Source of the DNA: CAG-791 sp963658405
GTDB lineage: Bacteria > Bacillota > Clostridia > Lachnospirales > Lachnospiraceae
Direction: 5' to 3'
DNA length: 46,804 nt
Assembly: GCA_963658405.1 (NCBI GenBank)
Contig: CAVKQI010000008.1
Coordinates: 1 to 46,804 of the forward strand
The notes beneath the pieces were generated by a model, which was not told where the DNA came from, did not search any database, and worked only from the letters and a program-made list of their open reading frames with translations. Position numbers and translations under genes: made by a program. Positions 41,892 through 46,804 of this stretch are shown here, piece by piece (the stretch's first letter is position 1; the number at the start of each line of letters is the position of its first letter).

Positions 41892-43421
41892 GTGAGTGAA
41901 AAAGGACAATATGCAATCTTAAGACAAAAGCTGTCATTACCCGGCTTTTGTCATAAGGAACTGCCGGACGGATGGATCCTGCATTACCATCAGGATCTGC
42001 CCCTTAAGAGCAGCGGGGACGGACGCATCCTGCTGCTGGGGATCGCCTGGCAGTTTCTGCCGGAAAAGGGGACGCCTGCAGAGGAGATGGAAAAGCTCTG
42101 CGGCCGATGCCCGGGCGAGATCAGCCGGGAGGACATCCTTAAGATGGAAGAGAGCTGGTGCGGCCGGTATATCCTGCTGTGTCAGGGCAGGGTCTATACC
42201 GATGCCTGCGCCCTGCTGCCGGTATTTTACAGCAGTGAAGGGGTATCCGGTGACTGCACCATGCTGGAAGAGCTGGCAGGGGGTAAAAGGAAAAACTACG
42301 AGATGCCGCCGCACCGGATCATGAACTGGATGCCGGGGCCGCTCACCCAGTACAAGAATGTGCACCGTCTCCTGCCCAGTCAGATCTATGACTATGAAAA
42401 AAAAGAGGTGCTTTCCAGACAGCTCCTGGCTGCCCATTATCCGGGCATTGCCGATGAGCAGGAACGCCTGGCGAGGATCATCAGCTGCTTTGACTATTCC
42501 CTGCGGCAGATGCAGGAGACGCTGCCGGATACAAAGCTTTTGGTGGCCATCACCGGCGGCCATGACAGCCGGACACTTTTGGCGCTTGCCAAACATGCCG
42601 GCATCGACTTTGATGCCTTTACCCTGTGGCACGATGATATCTACGAGGATGACCTGGCGGTACCCAAAAAGCTCTGCAAGGCAGCGGACATCACCCACTA
42701 TGAGATCCCCCGGCAGGAAAAAAGCGATGCCGCCTCCCGGATGGAGATCTATCAGGACCACATTTCCGGACTGATCTGGGATGAGGACCGCCTCTACTAT
42801 GCCCACCGCCAGTTTGATCCCCTGACAGAACAGTTTGGGAAGGTGGCATTGCTGCGAAGCGGTGTCTGGCCCAATGTCATGGAGTGGTACCGGCGCTGCT
42901 TTACCGCGGACGGCCCGGGCTTTGATTTTTATGACTGGTTCGGCGTGGAAAAGGGCTCTCTGGAAGAGAAGTCCATGGAGGAATATTTCGCCTGGCACAG
43001 GGCACACCCGCAGAAGGGTCTCTCTCCCTGCAACGTCTTTTACTGGGATCAGCGAAACGGCTGCTGGCTCTCTGCCATCGAGACCGGCTTTACGCTCTTT
43101 GATCAGGTACTGTCCCTCCATCCGGCCAACTGCCGGTATCTGATGACCATGCTGATGGAGTTTCCGGAGGAGGAGAGGATCATCAACCACCATCAGTACA
43201 AGATCGTGGAGAAGGCCTGCCCGGAAATGACGGCCATCCCCTACGGCGGCCACAAAAGACAGGGAGAGAAGGCAGGACAGGAATTCCTGGAGAAAGTACA
43301 GCGGGGCTTAGGGCGCCTTCGAAAGCTGGGCCTTCGAAGGACTATAAAGACCTACCGTTCCATGATCCATACACGGCGGGAGGAAGCGCACATGCTGCAC
43401 AAACGCGGCAGAAATGCCTGA
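41892..43421 (+). CDS. Asparagine-synthase-like protein without the glutaminase Cys
   Basis: 509 residues, GTG start with AGGGAG upstream. The PP-loop ITGGHDSRTLLALAKHAG (near 220) is an ATP-pyrophosphatase signature. The N-terminal half resembles the amidotransferase fold in layout but starts MSEKGQ, with no Cys2, so glutamine hydrolysis is not expected. It may use ammonia or another amine to amidate a sugar acid in the polysaccharide. The C-terminus is basic. Confidence 0.75.
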   Translation: MSEKGQYAILRQKLSLPGFCHKELPDGWILHYHQDLPLKSSGDGRILLLGIAWQFLPEKGTPAEEMEKLCGRCPGEISREDILKMEESWCGRYILLCQGRVYTDACALLPVFYSSEGVSGDCTMLEELAGGKRKNYEMPPHRIMNWMPGPLTQYKNVHRLLPSQIYDYEKKEVLSRQLLAAHYPGIADEQERLARIISCFDYSLRQMQETLPDTKLLVAITGGHDSRTLLALAKHAGIDFDAFTLWHDDIYEDDLAVPKKLCKAADITHYEIPRQEKSDAASRMEIYQDHISGLIWDEDRLYYAHRQFDPLTEQFGKVALLRSGVWPNVMEWYRRCFTADGPGFDFYDWFGVEKGSLEEKSMEEYFAWHRAHPQKGLSPCNVFYWDQRNGCWLSAIETGFTLFDQVLSLHPANCRYLMTMLMEFPEEERIINHHQYKIVEKACPEMTAIPYGGHKRQGEKAGQEFLEKVQRGLGRLRKLGLRRTIKTYRSMIHTRREEAHMLHKRGRNA

Positions 43422-43452
43422 GATCCTCCTGCTGCAGAACAATGAGGTAACT

Positions 43453-44313
43453 ATGAACAGACAATCTCCCCTGGTGTCGGTGATCATACCGGCCTATAAC
43501 CGGGCATCCACAGTCCGAAAGGCAGTGGAGAGCGTGCTCACCCAGAGCTATGACCATCTGGAAGTGCTCCTGATCGATGACGGCTCCACAGATGAGACGG
43601 CCGCCGTCATCCAAAGCATACAGGATCCAAGGCTCCGTTACATCTATCAGCAGAATGCAGGCGCATGCGCCGCGCGAAACCACGGTGTATCCCTGGCTAA
43701 GGGGGAATATATCGCCTTTCACGACAGCGACGATCACTGGCATCCGGACAAACTGGAAAAGCAGATGCAGGTGCTGCAGCAGACCGGCGCCGATGCCGTG
43801 GTCTGCAAAATGAACCGTTTCGGCGTGGCCGGCGGTGTGATCCAATGCCCCAAGCGGGTGGGAGAGGGTTTCCTTTCCGTGAAGGACGATCTCTTCGGTA
43901 TCGGGACGCAGACCATCCTGGCCAAAAGAGCGGTGCCGGAGCAGATCCTTTTTCGCCCGGAAATGCCTCGGTATCAGGATCTGGAGTGGTTCCTCCATGC
44001 CCTGCAGAAATACAGGATCTACTGCATGGAGGAGGCAATGGTGGACTACTATATCGGTGCGGATTCCATCAGCCGGGGGGCAGAGCGGATGTATAACGCC
44101 TTCTGTCTGCTGAAGGAATACTATCCGGCCCTGCCGAAAGAGAGCCCGGCACTCTGCCTCCATATCATAAAAGACCTGCTGAGCGGCTGCCGGCAGGCAG
44201 GGAAAACCGACCGCAGACAGGGCAGAAAGTATCTGACCCTGGCCGGGTGGTATTTCCCGGGAGTTTTACTGACTCTGACGAATCTGCATAAACTAAAGAA
44301 ACGAAGTCATTGA
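43453..44313 (+). CDS. Glycosyltransferase family 2
   Basis: About 286 residues from ATG 43453 (TGAGG upstream); an ATG at 43414 overlaps the previous gene. The GT-A core shows VSVIIPAYNRASTVRKAVESVL, LLIDDGSTDET, CAARNHGVSLAKG and FHDSDDHW. It should transfer one sugar of the repeat unit in the cytoplasm. The sugar is unknown. Confidence 0.85.
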   Translation: MNRQSPLVSVIIPAYNRASTVRKAVESVLTQSYDHLEVLLIDDGSTDETAAVIQSIQDPRLRYIYQQNAGACAARNHGVSLAKGEYIAFHDSDDHWHPDKLEKQMQVLQQTGADAVVCKMNRFGVAGGVIQCPKRVGEGFLSVKDDLFGIGTQTILAKRAVPEQILFRPEMPRYQDLEWFLHALQKYRIYCMEEAMVDYYIGADSISRGAERMYNAFCLLKEYYPALPKESPALCLHIIKDLLSGCRQAGKTDRRQGRKYLTLAGWYFPGVLLTLTNLHKLKKRSH

Positions 44314-44399
44314 ATTCGCTTCCCCCCGTTTGCTGCAGAGATAAACGACATAACAGAAAAGGCATCATGGTTTGTGAGGCCAGTAAACAGAGGTAATGA

Positions 44400-45599
44400 A
44401 TGAAACATGTATTTATATGCGGCGCCAAATCCATCGGCCACTACGGCGGCTACGAGACATTCGTACAGGAACTGGCGCGTCGCAGCAAATATCTCCCCGA
44501 TATCCAGCTCCACATCCTGTGCAAGGCAAACGGCAGCGGCTGCATGGACGAGAAATCCTTAGAGCACGTACAGACCATGGGCCCCATGGAATTCATGTAT
44601 CACGGCGTGCACTGCGTCAAGCTTCCTGTGCCGAATTTAGGATCCGCCCAGGCGATATGGTATGACGCCTCCGCCGTGCGCTGGTGCCTGCGCTACTGCA
44701 GGGAGCAGGGCATCCGGGAGCCCATCATCTACATCCTCACCTGCCGCATCGGTCCGGTGATCCGCTCCCTGGCCGGGCAGATCCGAAAGCTGGGCGGTCA
44801 GCTGCAGATCAATCCCGACGGCCATGAGTGGAAAAGAAGGAAATGGCCCATGCCGGTGCGGGCATACTGGAAGATGTCCGAAGGCCAGATGGTACGGGCC
44901 GCGGACCTGGTGATCTGCGACAGCAGACAGATAGAAGCGTACATTCAGAAGACCTATGCAGCCAGCTGCCCCCGGACCACCTATATTTCTTACGGCGCAG
45001 AGGTATGCTGTGCCGCTCCCGGAGAGGGGAGCAGAGCACTGCACGAATTTTACAGAGAGCTGGGCATAGAGAACTACGGCTATTACCTGATGGTGTGCCG
45101 CTTTGTACCGGAAAATAATATAGAGACCATCCTTCGGGAATTCATGAAGAGCCATACAGAGAAAAAACTCATACTCGTCATGACCGGCAACGAAAAATTC
45201 CGGCGCCTGCTGGATGAAAAACTGCACTTTTCAAAGGATCCCCGGATCTGCTTTGCCGGGACGGTCTACGATCCGGAACTGTTAAGGGAGATTCGCGAGC
45301 ATGCCGCCGGCTATCTCCACGGCCATGAGGTGGGCGGCACCAATCCCAGCCTTCTGGAGAGCATGGGGACCACGAGAGTCAGTCTGCTGCTGCAGGTACC
45401 TTTTAATGAAGAAGTGGCAGAGGATGCGGCCTTGTACTGGACAAAGGAAAAAGGAAATCTGGCAGCCCTGATAGACCGCGCGGATGCCATGACAGAAGAG
45501 GAAAAGGAGAGCATGGGCCAGAAGGCGAAGGAGCGGATCCGCAGCCATTATGACTGGAAGCAGATCGCGAAGGCCTATGGAGTACTGTGGAATTCCTAA
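44400..45599 (+). CDS. DUF1972/GT4 rhamnosyltransferase-like protein
   Basis: 399 residues. The start HVFICGAKSIGHYGGYETFVQELA and the motif QINPDGHEWKRRKWPMP are the hallmarks of the DUF1972 domain of WchF-type beta-1,4-rhamnosyltransferases. The C-terminal half is a GT4 domain with GTNPSLLESMGTT. It probably adds rhamnose to the growing repeat unit. Confidence 0.82.
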   Translation: MKHVFICGAKSIGHYGGYETFVQELARRSKYLPDIQLHILCKANGSGCMDEKSLEHVQTMGPMEFMYHGVHCVKLPVPNLGSAQAIWYDASAVRWCLRYCREQGIREPIIYILTCRIGPVIRSLAGQIRKLGGQLQINPDGHEWKRRKWPMPVRAYWKMSEGQMVRAADLVICDSRQIEAYIQKTYAASCPRTTYISYGAEVCCAAPGEGSRALHEFYRELGIENYGYYLMVCRFVPENNIETILREFMKSHTEKKLILVMTGNEKFRRLLDEKLHFSKDPRICFAGTVYDPELLREIREHAAGYLHGHEVGGTNPSLLESMGTTRVSLLLQVPFNEEVAEDAALYWTKEKGNLAALIDRADAMTEEEKESMGQKAKERIRSHYDWKQIAKAYGVLWNS

Positions 45600-45620
45600 C
45601 AGCGGCACAGAAAGGGAAAG

Positions 45621-46619
45621 ATGAAGAAGAGACTGATCCTGGCCGGCAATCCGGTGCCGGAGGACTGGGAATTTCAGAAAGGGCTGGAACAGACGACAGG
45701 CAAAAGCTGGGAGGTCCGCCGCTGGTGCATCAATGAATACACCGGCATCAAAAAATATACCAGATATGTAAAATATATCGTGTATCCCCTGTATCTGACA
45801 GCAGTGCGAAACCGGTACGAGGTCATTCTCTCCTGGGAGCAGTTCTTCGGTCTGGTGATGGCTTACTATCTGCAGCTTTTTCATGGCAGGAAGTGTCCGT
45901 CGGTGGACATCATGACCTTTATCTATCGCCCGAAGAAGGGGTTGGTGGGAAAGCTCTATTTTCACTTCGTGCGTACAGCCGTGACCGCTCCCTGCATTCG
46001 CAGGATCTATGTGTTCGGCAAAAGTGAGATCGAGACTTACCGACAGCTCTTCGGACTGCCGCCGGAGAAATTAAGGGCAGAGACCCTGGGCATTGCAGAT
46101 ATATCGGAGAGGATCCGTGCGATGAAGCCGGTGAGCAAGGATACCTTTTACCTGGCGGCAGGACGCAGCAACAGGGATTATGATTTCCTGCGGGCGGCAT
46201 GGACGGGGCATACAGAGCCGCTGTGCATCCTCAGCGACAGGGAGAGTGCACAGGATACGGAGACCATCCGCTATGAGAAGGACTGCCACGGGGACGATTA
46301 TCTGCGGCTGCTGGCAGAGGCCAGGGCCGTGGTCATCCCCCTTCGGTCCAGGGATTTTTCCTCCGGACAGCTGGTGGTGATCCAGGCTGCCATGCTGGGA
46401 AAGCCGGTGATCGTCACGGAAAATGACACCATCCGGGATTATATAGAGGATGGGAAGACAGGCTTTATCATACCCAAAAGCAAAGAGGCCCTCTGGGAGG
46501 CGATCCGCCGACTGGAGGACGAAGCGCTTTATACACAGATGTGTCGAAATGCCCGGGAAAAATTCGAGGCAGACTTTAGTCTCTATGAACTGGGGCGTCG
46601 CGTGGGAAAATGGGAATAA
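45621..46619 (+). CDS. Glycosyltransferase, GT4-like
   Basis: 332 residues. The C-terminal half carries a GT4-type pattern (YLAAGRSNRDYDFL, then VIPLRSRDFSSGQLVVIQAAMLGKPVIVT and GFIIP). The N-terminal half is less typical. It should add a sugar to the repeat unit. It converges on the AraC fragment with a gap of 6 bases and no terminator. Confidence 0.8.
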   Translation: MKKRLILAGNPVPEDWEFQKGLEQTTGKSWEVRRWCINEYTGIKKYTRYVKYIVYPLYLTAVRNRYEVILSWEQFFGLVMAYYLQLFHGRKCPSVDIMTFIYRPKKGLVGKLYFHFVRTAVTAPCIRRIYVFGKSEIETYRQLFGLPPEKLRAETLGIADISERIRAMKPVSKDTFYLAAGRSNRDYDFLRAAWTGHTEPLCILSDRESAQDTETIRYEKDCHGDDYLRLLAEARAVVIPLRSRDFSSGQLVVIQAAMLGKPVIVTENDTIRDYIEDGKTGFIIPKSKEALWEAIRRLEDEALYTQMCRNAREKFEADFSLYELGRRVGKWE

Positions 46620-46625
46620 AGCAGC

Positions 46626-46804
46626 TCAGGAATTCTCTTCCGCCTTTTGTTTCCGGTACTCACTCGGAGACATCCCCCAGGCATTCTTAAAGGCCCGTGA
46701 GAAGTAATTATTGTCCGCATATCCTACCCGCAGGGAGATATCCGATACAGGGATCGCAGGGTCGCACAGAAGCTGTGCGGCCCTTTTCATGCGCACTTCC
46801 GTGA
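46626..46804 (-). CDS. AraC-family regulator, C-terminal part (cut by window edge)
   Basis: The minus strand reads AAQLLCDPAIPVSDISLRVG, then YADNNYFSRAFKNAWGMSPSEYRKQ, and stops at 46626-46628. This is the second AraC helix-turn-helix with its conserved SEYRKQ-type end. The N-terminal part lies outside the window, so the ligand-binding domain is unseen. Confidence 0.9.
   Translation of the reverse strand, partial: TEVRMKRAAQLLCDPAIPVSDISLRVGYADNNYFSRAFKNAWGMSPSEYRKQKAEENS

Noticed and set aside
41937..43253. A 438-residue open frame on the minus strand in the asparagine-synthase-like gene
   Set aside because: Same reason: antisense to a clear PP-loop protein, with no recognisable motif and no ribosome site.
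1..46804. CRISPR array or tRNA genes
   Set aside because: No regularly spaced repeats and no cloverleaf-like sequences were seen by eye; a tRNAscan and CRISPR finder run would be decisive.

Overview
The window most resembles the chromosome of a Gram-positive anaerobe of the Firmicutes, probably Lachnospiraceae. The grounds are strong AGGAGG-type ribosome sites, an NHLM-type peptide export system, double-SBP hybrid histidine kinases, a ferredoxin beside a Crp/Fnr regulator, and an exopolysaccharide locus with a fused Wzz/tyrosine-kinase protein. No rRNA, tRNA or CRISPR array was seen. By eye, bases 1 to about 8600 are more AT-rich and more disordered than the rest, which looks like an accessory zone.

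Bases 1-8640 (accessory zone). A cluster of tiny hydrophobic-peptide genes with strong ribosome sites and a terminator occurs twice (1-540 and about 5888-6230). Between the copies lie two transposase- or hydrolase-like remnants, a BAAT-type alpha/beta hydrolase behind twin palindromic operators, an XRE-Fic fusion, an HSL-type esterase, and a protein joining an IS66-TnpA-like helix-turn-helix to a PIN/NYN-like nuclease domain. A 153-bp non-coding element with 16-bp inverted ends and 8-bp target duplications (IS66-like hallmarks) sits inside the second peptide copy; the first copy shows the empty site. A polytopic membrane protein follows, frameshifted at a run of eight G.

Bases 8645-24587 (RiPP operon). 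All genes point the same way and are tightly packed: a double-SBP hybrid kinase, an SBP lipoprotein, a second hybrid kinase, an HlyD-type adaptor, a C39-peptidase ABC exporter, a second ABC exporter, two paralogous radical SAM enzymes (probably PoyD-type peptide epimerases) and a 180-residue NHLP/Nif11-type precursor. The precursor has a GG cleavage site and a hydrophobic 47-residue core. This reads as a self-contained system for sensing, making, modifying, cleaving and exporting a D-amino-acid-containing (proteusin-like) membrane-active peptide.

Bases 24665-30800. A Crp/Fnr regulator is divergent from a 2[4Fe-4S] ferredoxin protein and has a perfect palindrome in its own promoter. Then come a PNPOx-like flavin protein, a ribokinase-like kinase, a second copy of the 153-bp element, a membrane GGDEF protein and a GH1 beta-glucosidase.

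Bases 31057-46619 (surface-polysaccharide operon). It opens with two unusual proteins: a MotA/ExbB-like channel fused to a degenerate EAL domain, and a MotB/ExbD-like helix fused to an extracellular stalk of about four Cna-B/SpaA-like domains and a C-terminal membrane anchor. Wzz/BY-kinase, VanZ-like, Wzy-like ligase/polymerase, acyltransferase, GT2, Wzx flippase, asparagine-synthase-like, GT2, DUF1972/GT4 and GT4 genes follow. The opening pair suggests an ion-driven, possibly c-di-GMP-responsive surface machine tied to polysaccharide production. The window ends in the C-terminus of a convergent AraC regulator.

A short palindromic repeat recurs just upstream of four genes or operons (8645, 25574, 28154, 31057).
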